Origin: Devosia subaequoris | GTDB lineage: Bacteria; Pseudomonadota; Alphaproteobacteria; Rhizobiales; Devosiaceae | Assembly (NCBI RefSeq): GCF_014197055.1 | Contig: NZ_JACIEW010000003.1 | Span: 62,001 to 126,000, forward strand | Direction of reading: 5' to 3' | DNA length: 64,000 nucleotides | The notes under the pieces: generated by a model | Seen by the model: only the letters and a program-made list of their open reading frames with translations | Databases searched by the model: none | Told to the model about the DNA's origin: nothing | Part shown: one piece after another, positions 37,023-45,333 of the stretch | How positions within the stretch are numbered: the first letter of the stretch is position 1 | Layout of the letters: each line of letters starts with the position of its first letter | Translations under genes and position numbers: made by a program

Positions 37023-37043
37023 GTCAATGCGTGTTGCAAAAAT

Positions 37044-37364
37044 TCAGGCCCTGGCCATGGCCGACTTGATAATGCCGGCAATCGCGGTCAGCAGGCCGCC
37101 ACCGACCAGGCCGGTCGCGCCCTGTCCTGCCAGGGCACCAAAATGCAGCCCGCCTGCCGTTCCTGCCGCGCCGGCGGCTGCACCCACCAGCGCATCAAGG
37201 CCCGGTATCATGCCGGCCAACCAGGTTCCGGCGAGTCCGCCAATGGCTCCAACGATAGAATTGCCTGCAGTGCCGAGATTGAGCTGTTTCGCCAATTGCC
37301 CGATGACATTGCCGCCGGCACCGCCAGCGATCAGTTGCACCAGGATAGGCACGATGACTTCCAT
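37044..37364 (-). CDS. Small Gly/Ala-rich hydrophobic protein
   Basis: A 106-residue protein, very rich in Gly, Ala, Leu and Ile, with three or four hydrophobic stretches containing many GxxxG-like steps (IAGGAGGNVIGQ, GAAAGAAGTAGG). It likely resides in or at the membrane. AGAGGGGGAT lies before ATG 37364, and a terminator follows. Similar small proteins in rhizobia are uncharacterised. Confidence 0.7.
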   Translation of the reverse strand: MEVIVPILVQLIAGGAGGNVIGQLAKQLNLGTAGNSIVGAIGGLAGTWLAGMIPGLDALVGAAAGAAGTAGGLHFGALAGQGATGLVGGGLLTAIAGIIKSAMARA

Positions 37365-37509
37365 GCAGATCCCCCTCTGTGATTGCGCAGAGCCTCCCGC
37401 CCTGCAACACAATCACGCTACGCCTGTTCTGAATTCGGGCAAAGTTTAAACCCTGCTGCCAGAGTTTGACCTGAAGCCACTTTACCGCCACGGCACGACA
37501 CTTGACCGA

Positions 37510-38334
37510 TTGATGAGCCCAGCCTTCCCCCCTATGGTCCGCCCGATGTCCAGTTCACCATTTTCCGTCCCGAATCAGGATCAGGCGGTCGCTCTTGTGA
37601 CCGGCGCCGGCGACCGCATCGGTGCCGCCATCGCCACCACCTTGGCGGATTCGGGTCACACCGTGATCATCCATTTCCGCTCTGACCGGGCCGGCGCCAG
37701 CGCCGTGCGCGACCGCATCGTCGAGGCTGGTGGACGCGCCGAAATTATCCAGGCCGATCTGGCCAATCGCGACGAGCGCGCAGCCCTGGTCGAGAAAGCC
37801 GCCGGCCTGTTCGGCCCACTGACCCTGCTGGTCAACAACGCTTCGGCCTTTGAGCCAGACAGCGCCAGGGATGTCGAGGAAACCCTGTGGGACACACATT
37901 TCGCGGTGCACGCCGAAGCCCCGGTATTTCTCGCCCGCGATTTTGCCGCGCAATTGCCCGATGGTATTGAGGGCAACATCATCAACCTTGTCGATGAGCG
38001 CGTGCTGCAGCCCAGCCCGGCATTCTTCAGCTATTTCCTGTCCAAATCCGTGCTTTGGACCGCTACGCAGACCCTGGCGCAGTCGCTGGCGCCGGCCATT
38101 CGTGTCAACGCCATTGGCCCCGGCCCGGTGCTGCCCAATGCACATCAGACCAAGGCCGACTTCGAACAATCGGTGGCCAGCCTGCCGCTGGAGCGCAATG
38201 CCGGCCCCGAAGCCATTGCCCAGGGCGTTTTGGCCATCCTCTCAATGCGATCCTTTACCGGCCAGATGCTGGCCCTTGATGGCGGCCAGCATTTGAGCTT
38301 CCCCGCCCGCCGGGGCCCCACCCCACGACCATGA
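37510..38334 (+). CDS. SDR-family oxidoreductase (pteridine reductase-like)
   Basis: An SDR of up to 274 residues. The cofactor motif [12 protein letters not shown] followed by HFRSDRAGA and [11 protein letters not shown] and the catalytic YFLSK fit the FolM/pteridine-reductase-like branch that prefers NADPH. Starts at 37510, 37513 or 37546 are possible; 37546 (MSSSPFSV) is closer to the usual length. The stop overlaps the uvrC start by four bases (ATGA), so the two are coupled, as seen in other rhizobia. Confidence 0.82.
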   Translation: MMSPAFPPMVRPMSSSPFSVPNQDQAVALVTGAGDRIGAAIATTLADSGHTVIIHFRSDRAGASAVRDRIVEAGGRAEIIQADLANRDERAALVEKAAGLFGPLTLLVNNASAFEPDSARDVEETLWDTHFAVHAEAPVFLARDFAAQLPDGIEGNIINLVDERVLQPSPAFFSYFLSKSVLWTATQTLAQSLAPAIRVNAIGPGPVLPNAHQTKADFEQSVASLPLERNAGPEAIAQGVLAILSMRSFTGQMLALDGGQHLSFPARRGPTPRP

Positions 38335-40223
38335 CCGACGGTTCCGCCACCCCTGCCCCGCCGCCCTCCGGCCCGGAGGTAATCCGCGCTTTTGTCCGCA
38401 CACTGCCGGCAGCTCCGGGCGTCTATCGCATGCTCGATGCCGATGGGGCCGTCATCTATGTCGGCAAGGCGCGGAGCCTGAAATCCCGCGTGACCAATTA
38501 CACGCGCCCCGAGGGCCTGCCGGTGCGTATTCAGCGCATGATTGCGGCCACGGTCTCGATGGAATTCGTTCGCACCGAGACTGAATCCGAAGCCCTGCTG
38601 CTTGAAGCCAATCTCATCAAGCGCTTGCGTCCCCGCTTCAACGTGCTGCTGCGCGACGACAAGAGCTTTCCCTATATCCTGATTACTGGCGATCACGAGG
38701 CGCCCGAACTGACCAAGCATCGCGGCTCGCGGCGTCGCAAGGGGCACTACTTCGGCCCCTTTGCCTCGGCCGTCGCTGTCAGCCGCACCATTGCCAGCCT
38801 GCAAAAGGCCTTCCTGCTGCGCAATTGCTCGGACAGTTTCTACGCCGCCCGCACCCGCCCGTGCCTGCAATATCAGATCAAGCGCTGTGCCGGCCCCTGC
38901 ACTCGCGAGATCAGCCTCGAAGGCTATGCCGAGCTGGTGGAGGACGCCCGCCAGTTCCTCTCCGGCAAATCCGACGCGGTGCGCAACCACCTGCAAGCCG
39001 ATATGAACAAGGCTGCTGAGGATCTCGATTTCGAGCGCGCCGCCCTCATCCGCGACCGTCTGTCAGCCCTGGCGCTCATCCAGTCGCAGGGCGATGCCAC
39101 CGCGCGTTCCGTCGAAGAAGCAGATGTCTTCGCCATCCACCATGAAGGCGGCCAGTTCTGCGTGCAGGTCTTCTTCTTCCGCGCCTTCCAGAACTGGGGC
39201 AACCACGCTTTCCGCCCTAAGGCCGATGTCAGCCTGACCGACGCCGAAGTGCTCGAAGCCTTCATCGTCCAGTTCTACGAAGATCGCACGCCGCCAAAAC
39301 TGGTCCTGCTCAGCCACGACATGGCTGAACCCGCTCTGATCGAGGAGGCGCTGACCTCCCGCGCCGGCCGCAAGGTGCGCATCGAAACCCCGCAGCGCGG
39401 CGAGAAGCGCGATCTGGTCAATCACGCTCTCAACAATGCCCGTGAGGCCCTGGGCCGCCAATTGGCCGAAGGCGCCTCCAACCGGACCCTGCTCGAGGGC
39501 GTTGCCGAAACCTTCGGCCTTGAGCAAACCCCGCGCCGCATCGAGGTTTACGACAATTCCCACATCTCCGGCACCAATGCCGTCGGCGGCATGATTGTCG
39601 CGGGTGAAGAAGGCTTTTCCAAAAAGCACTACCGGACCTTCAATATCAAATCGACCGACATCACCCCCGGCGACGACTTCGGCATGATGCGCGAAGTGCT
39701 CACCCGCCGCTTTTCCCGCCTGGCCAGCGAAAGCGAGACCGACGCCGAGGACGAGAATACCGGCATGCCCGATTGGCCCGACGTGGTGTTCATCGACGGT
39801 GGCGCCGGTCAGCTCAACGCGGTGCGCGAGGTCATCGCCGAGCTCAACCTGCCCCGCGAAGTCGTCTTCATTGGCATTGCCAAGGGCGAAGAGCGCGATG
39901 CCGGTCGGGAAAAATTCTTCATCGAGGGCCGCGACGCCTTCATGCTGCCGCATCGCGATCCGGTGCTCTATTATGTCCAGCGTCTGCGCGACGAAGCCCA
40001 CCGCTTTGCCATCGGCACCCACCGCGCCCGCCGCAAGAAAGACGTGGTCAAGAACCCGCTCGATGAAATCGACGGCATCGGCCCCGCCCGCAAACGCGCT
40101 CTGCTCAACCACTTCGGCTCCGCCAAAGCCGTCTCCCGCGCTTCACTCACCGATCTCGAAGCCGTACCGACGATCTCGAAGGCCATGGCACATTTGATCT
40201 ACGACCACTTCAACCGGACCTGA
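38331..40223 (+). CDS. uvrC: UvrABC excinuclease subunit C
   Basis: A 630-residue UvrC, which makes both incisions in nucleotide excision repair. In order: GIY-YIG domain ([20 protein letters not shown]), a Cys-containing middle region ([15 protein letters not shown]), UVR domain that binds UvrB ([16 protein letters not shown]), RNase H-like endonuclease with [10 protein letters not shown] and [11 protein letters not shown], and a C-terminal helix-hairpin-helix pair. Full length; no changed key residue seen. Confidence 0.97.
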   Translation: MTDGSATPAPPPSGPEVIRAFVRTLPAAPGVYRMLDADGAVIYVGKARSLKSRVTNYTRPEGLPVRIQRMIAATVSMEFVRTETESEALLLEANLIKRLRPRFNVLLRDDKSFPYILITGDHEAPELTKHRGSRRRKGHYFGPFASAVAVSRTIASLQKAFLLRNCSDSFYAARTRPCLQYQIKRCAGPCTREISLEGYAELVEDARQFLSGKSDAVRNHLQADMNKAAEDLDFERAALIRDRLSALALIQSQGDATARSVEEADVFAIHHEGGQFCVQVFFFRAFQNWGNHAFRPKADVSLTDAEVLEAFIVQFYEDRTPPKLVLLSHDMAEPALIEEALTSRAGRKVRIETPQRGEKRDLVNHALNNAREALGRQLAEGASNRTLLEGVAETFGLEQTPRRIEVYDNSHISGTNAVGGMIVAGEEGFSKKHYRTFNIKSTDITPGDDFGMMREVLTRRFSRLASESETDAEDENTGMPDWPDVVFIDGGAGQLNAVREVIAELNLPREVVFIGIAKGEERDAGREKFFIEGRDAFMLPHRDPVLYYVQRLRDEAHRFAIGTHRARRKKDVVKNPLDEIDGIGPARKRALLNHFGSAKAVSRASLTDLEAVPTISKAMAHLIYDHFNRT

Positions 40224-40301
40224 ACGCCCGCCAGCGAGCGCTTCAGGGGAACGGTCCCGCCGGTTCTCCATTAGCTAAGAACAAGCAATGGAGAAATCTG
40301 C

Positions 40302-40730
40302 ATGGACATCGTTCTGGCCACCCTGATCAGCCTGGCCGCGATGGCTGTGTCGGTGCTGTTGCACTACCAATCCATGCTGATCGCGCGGAACATTCTCCAG
40401 GGCAGCGGATTATCGCGGCGAACCGGCGTGATTGTCGGCATGGCCAGCGTCACCGTCGCGCAAATCCTCAGCGTGCTCCTTTACGCGGTGATCTACTACT
40501 TGATGACCCTGCGCCCCTTCTTTGGATCCTTGAACGGAGAAATCGAAGGCGGCTTCCTCGACCCGCTCTACTTCTCGCTGATGAGCTACACCACCCTGGG
40601 CGTGGGCGACATCTTCCCCCTGGGTGCCTTGCGCATCGTGTCCGGCATCGAAGCTTTGAACGGCTTCGCGCTGATCGGCTGGACAGCGTCCTTCGCCTAT
40701 ACGCTCATGCGTCAGGGCTGGTCCGACTGA
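40302..40730 (+). CDS. Two-helix potassium-channel-like protein
   Basis: A 142-residue membrane protein with an extra N-terminal helix, then a two-helix pore module: LLYAVIYYLM, pore helix LYFSLMSYTTLGVGDIFP, and a last helix. The filter reads TTLGVGD where K+ channels have TVGYGD; TxGxGD-like variants occur in ion channel 2 proteins, so ion selectivity is uncertain. No regulatory domain is fused. ATGGAGAAATCTGC precedes the start. Confidence 0.78.
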   Translation: MDIVLATLISLAAMAVSVLLHYQSMLIARNILQGSGLSRRTGVIVGMASVTVAQILSVLLYAVIYYLMTLRPFFGSLNGEIEGGFLDPLYFSLMSYTTLGVGDIFPLGALRIVSGIEALNGFALIGWTASFAYTLMRQGWSD

Positions 40731-40809
40731 GGCGCTCCAGCTCTCGGTCTCGTCTTCGGCAACCCTTGTTCCTCTGGCTCGTTGCTTCCGCAGCAATGGA
40801 GCACCAGAC

Positions 40810-41313
40810 ATGACCGAACAGCACAGCGACACACTTTCTCCCCAGGAAGCCATCGATCGCATCTGGGAATTGGCGGACAAGATCGACATCTGCATGCTGA
40901 CCACTTGGGACGGCAAACAACAGCGCAGCCGCCCGATGGCCTCTCGCGTTCGCCGCGAAGAAAGCGCCATCTATTTCCTCACCGATATCGAGGGACACAA
41001 GCTCACAGAGATCGAAAAATTCCCCCACGTCTCGCTCGCCTGGGCGGACAATGGCGGCCACAAATATGTGGTGATCGCGGGTGAGGCTGAGGTCTCCAAC
41101 GACCGTGCCAAGATCGAGGAGCTTTGGACCAAGTTCGACAAGGCTTGGTGGGACGACGCCAAGGACCCGCAAATTCGCCTGCTCAAGGTCACGCCCGAAG
41201 ATGGCGAGGTCTGGGACAGTCCCAATATGGTGGTGACCGGTGCCAAGATGCTAGCTGCTGCCGCAACTGGTTCCAAGCCCGACCTGGGCGAGACCGGCAA
41301 GGCGAAGCTGTAG
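40810..41313 (+). CDS. Pyridoxamine 5'-phosphate oxidase-like general stress protein
   Basis: A 167-residue split-barrel flavin-binding protein of the general stress protein 26 type. KIDICMLTTWDGKQQRSRPM opens the fold and IYFLTDIEGHKLTEIEKFPHVSLAWAD follows, as in that family. It likely binds FMN or F420-type cofactors; true PdxH activity is not expected since the substrate-binding end is absent. It is a separate unit from aroG downstream. Confidence 0.85.
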   Translation: MTEQHSDTLSPQEAIDRIWELADKIDICMLTTWDGKQQRSRPMASRVRREESAIYFLTDIEGHKLTEIEKFPHVSLAWADNGGHKYVVIAGEAEVSNDRAKIEELWTKFDKAWWDDAKDPQIRLLKVTPEDGEVWDSPNMVVTGAKMLAAAATGSKPDLGETGKAKL

Positions 41314-41385
41314 CAGCCATCCCCATCCCTGGCTAGCAGGGCGGAACCAGAGGCAAGATCGTCGAGCCCCTACCAAAGTCGGGAC

Positions 41386-41414
41386 TCGACAAGCTTCCGA
41401 CTCGCCGCTACCTT
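41386..41414 (+). promoter_or_regulatory. Candidate promoter of the aroG leader
   Basis: TCGACA, 17 bases, TACCTT. The leader ATG begins eight bases after the -10, so the transcript could start at or next to the A of the start codon, giving a leaderless message as known for rhizobial trpL. A GTCGAG/CTCGAC inverted repeat (41361-41366, 41385-41390) overlaps the -35. Confidence 0.4.
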
Positions 41415-41421
41415 CCCGCCC

Positions 41422-41496
41422 ATGATCAACACCGCGACCTTCTTTTGGTATTTTAGCTATCCGCTCCCGGCGGAGGCTATTGCGCGCGTGATCTGA
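41422..41496 (+). CDS. Aromatic leader peptide of aroG
   Basis: A 24-codon frame, too short to be seen as a gene without context: MINTATFFWYFSYPLP and ten more residues. Six of seven consecutive codons (41440-41460) code for Phe, Phe, Trp, Tyr, Phe and Tyr. It lies 98 bases before aroG, the first step of aromatic amino-acid synthesis, and is followed by an antiterminator/terminator pair. A ribosome short of charged aromatic tRNA would stall here. No Shine-Dalgarno is visible, so it may be translated leaderlessly. Confidence 0.8.
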   Translation: MINTATFFWYFSYPLPAEAIARVI

Positions 41497-41532
41497 CCCC
41501 AGAAAAGACCACCAAATCGCAAGCCAGCCGCC
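41469..41532 (+). promoter_or_regulatory. Antiterminator pairing in the aroG leader
   Basis: GGCGG 41469-41473 pairs CCGCC 41528-41532 and GGCT 41475-41478 pairs AGCC 41522-41525. The second strand is the left arm of the terminator, so the two folds exclude each other. A ribosome stalled on the aromatic codons leaves 41469-41478 free; one that runs to the stop at 41494 covers it. Confidence 0.65.
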
Positions 41533-41554
41533 CGACTTCCGAGGCGGCTTTTTT
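41526..41554 (+). terminator. Attenuator terminator of aroG
   Basis: AGCCGCC/GGCGGCT stem with ten-base loop and a run of six T at 41549-41554, upstream of the aroG ribosome site. Confidence 0.85.
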
Positions 41555-41593
41555 ATTGGCCCCTCCGGATCATCTCCCAGAGGACCACATAAA

Positions 41594-42667
41594 ATGCTCA
41601 AATCCACTGACGACCTGCGCATCACCGAAATCAAGCCGCTGACCACGCCAATTGAGGTCATGCACCAACATCCGCGTACCGACGCCGCCACCCGCACCGT
41701 GATTGCCGCGCGCCACGCCTTCCACAACATCCTCTCAGGCAAAGACGATCGGCTGGCCGTTATTGTTGGTCCCTGCTCCATCCACGATCCTCAGGCCGCC
41801 ATAGAATACGCCAACCGTCTCGCGCCCCTGCGTGAAAAGCTCGGCGACCGGCTCGAAATCATCATGCGCGTCTATTTCGAGAAGCCCCGCACCACCGTGG
41901 GCTGGAAGGGTCTCATCAACGACCCCGAGCTTGATGGCAGCTTCAACATAGATCATGGCCTGCACACGGCGCGTGCCCTGCTGCTCGACATTGCTAATCT
42001 CGGCTTGCCGGCCGCTTGCGAATTTCTCGACATGACCACCCCGCAATATCTGGTCGATCTGGTCACCTGGGCCGCCATCGGCGCGCGCACCACCGAAAGC
42101 CAGATACACCGCGAGCTGGCCTCTGGTCTCTCTTGCCCGGTCGGTTTCAAGAACGGCACCGACGGCAATATCAAGATAGCGCTCGACGCCGTGCTTTCGG
42201 CTTCCCAGCCGCATCATTTCATGGCTGTCACCAAGGACGGACGCTCGGCCATTGCCGCTACCACCGGCAACCAGGATTGCCACATCATCCTGCGCGGCGG
42301 CAAAATCCCCAACTACGATGCCAACAGCGTCGATGCTACCGCCAGCGCAGCACAAAAGGTTGGCCTCAACCCGGCAATCATGATCGACGCCAGCCATGCC
42401 AATTCGTCCAAAAAACACGAGAACCAGCCTTCGGTCCTTGGCGATATCGGCACTCAGCTGGCCGCCGGCGAAAGCCGCATTATCGGCGTCATGGTTGAAT
42501 CCAACCTGGTCGCCGGCCGCCAGGACCTGGTTCCCGGCCAGCCCCTCAACTACGGCCAGTCCATCACCGATGGCTGCATCGACTGGGACACCACAGTCGC
42601 CGCCCTCGAAGCCCTCGCGGAAGCCGTCGAGAAGCGTCGGGCGGTGAGCAAGAAGGCCGTGGCGTAG
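41594..42667 (+). CDS. aroG: 3-deoxy-7-phosphoheptulonate synthase (class I)
   Basis: A 357-residue DAHP synthase that condenses phosphoenolpyruvate and erythrose 4-phosphate, the entry to aromatic biosynthesis. It is of the AroFGH type: IVGPCSIHDPQAAIEYA, TTVGWKGLINDPELDGSFNI, GFKNGTDGNI and MIDASHANSSKKHENQ carry metal and substrate residues. Expression is probably controlled by the aromatic leader peptide and attenuator just upstream, in addition to any feedback inhibition. GAGGACC precedes the ATG. Confidence 0.96.
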   Translation: MLKSTDDLRITEIKPLTTPIEVMHQHPRTDAATRTVIAARHAFHNILSGKDDRLAVIVGPCSIHDPQAAIEYANRLAPLREKLGDRLEIIMRVYFEKPRTTVGWKGLINDPELDGSFNIDHGLHTARALLLDIANLGLPAACEFLDMTTPQYLVDLVTWAAIGARTTESQIHRELASGLSCPVGFKNGTDGNIKIALDAVLSASQPHHFMAVTKDGRSAIAATTGNQDCHIILRGGKIPNYDANSVDATASAAQKVGLNPAIMIDASHANSSKKHENQPSVLGDIGTQLAAGESRIIGVMVESNLVAGRQDLVPGQPLNYGQSITDGCIDWDTTVAALEALAEAVEKRRAVSKKAVA

Positions 42668-42669
42668 CG

Positions 42670-42800
42670 CACCCCACCCGGCCTCCCCTGATAAGGGGAG
42701 GAGCCAGCCGTGGCAGCGCTTAGCCTCATTCCCGCCCTCCTCAACAGACTCGATCAATCCCTCCCCCTATCAGGGGGAGGTTCGGTGGGGGTATCCAATC
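42670..42800. repeat. Composite inverted dispersed repeat (copy B)
   Basis: Begins CACCCCACCCGGCCTCCCCT and ends GGTGGGGGTATCCAA, the latter 15 bases identical to the end of copy A (30126-30297). The middle differs. It lies between aroG and pgsA. Confidence 0.6.
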
Positions 42801-42851
42801 AAGAGACACATCCGCCTTGACCGCTCCCCCGCCATCCTGTTCTCTCCCGCC

Positions 42852-43418
42852 ATGAACCGGAACCCGCTTTTCCTCGTCCCCAATATCATCACCATCGCCC
42901 GCATCGCGGCGATCATCCCCATCGCCGCACTGGTGATGTCGGGCGACACCACGGCCCGCGCCATCGCGCTGTTCCTCTACATCGCCGCTGCCGTGAGCGA
43001 TTGGTTCGATGGCTATCTGGCCCGCGCCTGGGATCAGTATTCTGACTTGGGCCGCATGCTCGACCCCATTGCTGACAAGATGCTGGTCGCCATCCTCATC
43101 GCTGTGCTGGCCTGGGACCGCAGCCTCTCCGGCCTCGATATGATCCCGGCCATCGCCATTCTGTTCCGGGAGACTTTCATCCCCGGCCTGCGCGAATTCC
43201 TTGGAAACAAGACCGTGGTCCTGCCGGTCAGCCAACTCGCCAAGTGGAAGACCACCATTCAGCTTGTTGCCCTGGCCGTCGTGCTGGCCGTGCCGCTCAT
43301 TCCCGGATTCACCCTGCTAGCCAGCCTTGTCCTTTGGGTGGCGGGCATCATCACCCTTTGGACCGGTTGGCAGTATTTGCGCGCCTCCTGGCCGCATCTG
43401 TCGGGTATCGGCAAGTGA
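42852..43418 (+). CDS. pgsA: CDP-diacylglycerol-glycerol-3-phosphate 3-phosphatidyltransferase
   Basis: A 188-residue membrane enzyme that makes phosphatidylglycerol phosphate. The CDP-alcohol phosphotransferase signature is complete: SDWFDGYLARAWDQYSDLGR then MLDPIADK, with all four metal-binding Asp. It has about four to five membrane helices. In related genomes it follows uvrC directly; here ion channel, PPOX and aroG genes lie between. It overlaps moaD. Confidence 0.95.
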   Translation: MNRNPLFLVPNIITIARIAAIIPIAALVMSGDTTARAIALFLYIAAAVSDWFDGYLARAWDQYSDLGRMLDPIADKMLVAILIAVLAWDRSLSGLDMIPAIAILFRETFIPGLREFLGNKTVVLPVSQLAKWKTTIQLVALAVVLAVPLIPGFTLLASLVLWVAGIITLWTGWQYLRASWPHLSGIGK

Positions 43419-43666
43419 AGGTGCTCTATTTTGCCTGGCTACGTGAGCGCCTCAACCGCGCCAGCGACGAAGTCTCCCCGCCGCCCGAAGTGGTCACCCT
43501 GGCCGATCTCGTCGCATGGTTGCGCGCCCAGGATGAAGTGCTCGACCACGCGATGACCAACCCGGCCATCTTCAAACTCTCCCGCGACGCCCGCATCGTG
43601 CCCTGGGACACCCCTATCGACGGCGCCCGTGAAATCGCCATTCTCCCGCCCATGACCGGCGGCTAA
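43415..43666 (+). CDS. moaD: Molybdopterin synthase sulfur-carrier subunit
   Basis: An 83-residue ubiquitin-like protein. It ends in PPMTGG, the Gly-Gly tail that is activated and thiocarboxylated for molybdopterin synthesis. GTG 43415 overlaps the pgsA stop (GTGA), so translation is coupled. Starts VKVLYFAWLRERLNRASDEV, in line with the family. Confidence 0.93.
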   Translation: MKVLYFAWLRERLNRASDEVSPPPEVVTLADLVAWLRAQDEVLDHAMTNPAIFKLSRDARIVPWDTPIDGAREIAILPPMTGG

Positions 43667-43667
43667 A

Positions 43668-44114
43668 ATGATCCGCGTCACCGAAAAAACCTTCGATCCC
43701 GGCGCCGAACTCAACGCCTTCCAGGCAGCCCACACCGAAGCCGGTGCCTTGGTGAGCTTCACCGGCATCGTCCGCTCAAAGCCCGATGACCCGATTTCCG
43801 CGCTGATCCTGGAATGCTATCCGGAACTGGCCGAGAACGAACTGGCCACCATCCGGCAAACCGCCATAGAGCGCTTTTCGCTCATCGACGCCGCCATCAT
43901 CCACCGTCATGGCCGTCTGGTCCCCGGCGAAACCATTATGATGGTGCTGGCTCTCGCCCCGCATCGCCGGGCTGCGTTCGATGGCGCGCAATTCCTCATG
44001 GACTATCTCAAGACTGACGCGCCCTTCTGGAAACAGGAAGAGACCGCCACCGGCCTGCGTTGGGTCGAGGCCAAGCCCGAAGACGACGACGCGCGCGCGC
44101 GCTGGGCCCGTTAA
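43668..44114 (+). CDS. moaE: Molybdopterin synthase catalytic subunit
   Basis: A 148-residue MoaE that joins MoaD to convert cyclic pyranopterin monophosphate to molybdopterin. Visible motifs are GALVSFTGIVR, HRHGRLVPGE and the catalytic-lysine region YLKTDAPFWKQE. It starts one base after the moaD stop. Length is usual. Confidence 0.95.
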   Translation: MIRVTEKTFDPGAELNAFQAAHTEAGALVSFTGIVRSKPDDPISALILECYPELAENELATIRQTAIERFSLIDAAIIHRHGRLVPGETIMMVLALAPHRRAAFDGAQFLMDYLKTDAPFWKQEETATGLRWVEAKPEDDDARARWAR

Positions 44115-44245
44115 CCCCATTCTCAAAGGATTCGTTCCGGCCTCAATTCCTGTGTTAATCTTGCATTAACCATGGAGCGTTTCCAGCGAAAGTGGAACCG
44201 GTGTTGCGGTTCGGAAACGCGACGAAACAAGGACTTAGGCCAGCC

Positions 44246-45181
44246 ATGTCGTCGCAAGCCTATATCGACGCCGCCACGGTCAAGCGCCTCTCCGTACTGC
44301 AGACCTGGCGCACCGCCCTTGCGATCCTGTTCGATTGGGGCGTCATCTTTGCGGCCATCGCCGTCTCGCAATGGGCGCAGGATCCGCTGGTTTATCTCCT
44401 CGCCGTGGCCGTCATTGGGGGTCGCATGCATGGCTTTGGCGTCTTGCTGCACGATTTCGCTCATTACCGCTTCATCTCCGGCAACAAGGCGCTAAGCGAC
44501 TGGATCTGCGATCTGCTGCTCGCCTGGCCGGTGCTCACAACCGTGGCCAGCTATCGCAGCAATCACCTTGCCCATCACCGCTACACGAATACCGACAAGG
44601 ACCCCGACTGGGTGTTCAAGCTGGGCAACCGCCGCTTCACCTTCCCCAAGGCCTGGCAGGAAGGAGCGCTGGACTTGCTGAGCTATCTGGTGGTCGTGGG
44701 CTCGATCATCGATATTTTCGGCATGCTGCACCGCCTCAAGGCCGCTGAAAAACCACCGCTAACCTACCGGCTGGCGCGACTCGGCTTCTACATCGCCTGC
44801 GCCATTCTGTTCACCTGGTTCGGCATCTGGACCGACGTGCTGCTCTATTGGTTCGTGCCCTATTTCACAGCCTTCTTCCTGCTCATGCATGTGCGCAGCG
44901 TCGCTGAGCATTTCGGCTCAATGGACTATAGTCACGAACTGGGCGGCACCCGTTCAGTGCTGCCCTATTTCTGGGAGCGAGCCTTCTTTGCCCCCCATCA
45001 TGTGAATTTCCACCTGGAACACCACCTCTACCCCAGCGTGCCCTTCTACAACCTGCCCAAATTGCACGCCGCCCTGATGGCCAATCCCGACTATGCCGCC
45101 CGCGCGCACAACACCCGCGGCTACACCACGGGCCTGGTGCGCGAAACCGTGTTCGGTACCAGTTCCATCCCTGCCAGTTAG
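44246..45181 (+). CDS. Membrane fatty acid desaturase family protein
   Basis: A 311-residue di-iron membrane protein. Three histidine boxes are present, HDFAHY, HLAHHRYTNTDKDPDW and HLEHHLYP, which bind the two iron atoms. Four or so hydrophobic segments surround them. The substrate could be a fatty acyl lipid or a carotenoid; the exact reaction is not decided. ATG 44246 is preferred over 44192, whose extra residues do not look coding. Confidence 0.85.
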   Translation: MSSQAYIDAATVKRLSVLQTWRTALAILFDWGVIFAAIAVSQWAQDPLVYLLAVAVIGGRMHGFGVLLHDFAHYRFISGNKALSDWICDLLLAWPVLTTVASYRSNHLAHHRYTNTDKDPDWVFKLGNRRFTFPKAWQEGALDLLSYLVVVGSIIDIFGMLHRLKAAEKPPLTYRLARLGFYIACAILFTWFGIWTDVLLYWFVPYFTAFFLLMHVRSVAEHFGSMDYSHELGGTRSVLPYFWERAFFAPHHVNFHLEHHLYPSVPFYNLPKLHAALMANPDYAARAHNTRGYTTGLVRETVFGTSSIPAS

Positions 45182-45184
45182 CGA

Positions 45185-45245
45185 AGGACCATTCTTCTCC
45201 GAAGAAGGCGGCGCTCAGCGCCGGGTGAGGGCTTCGCGCCGCCCG
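45185..45245. repeat. Dispersed GC-rich repeat
   Basis: TTCTCCGAAGAAGGCGGCGC and CGCCGGGTGAGGGCTTCGCG resemble the fragment directly after uvrB (27102-27150). It lies between the converging desaturase and ilvE genes. Confidence 0.4.
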
Positions 45246-45278
45246 GAGTGCTACCTGTAGCTTGAATGGTTTCACAAA

Positions 45279-45306
45279 CAGAAGAAGCCGGACGTTTCCG
45301 CCCGGC
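45279..45306 (-). terminator. Terminator-like hairpin of ilvE
   Basis: On the minus strand GCCGGGCG-GAAA-CGTCCGGC followed by TTCTTCT, 27 bases after the ilvE stop. Confidence 0.6.
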
Positions 45307-45333
45307 CCTTTCCAAGTCCAAAATCTTGAAAAT

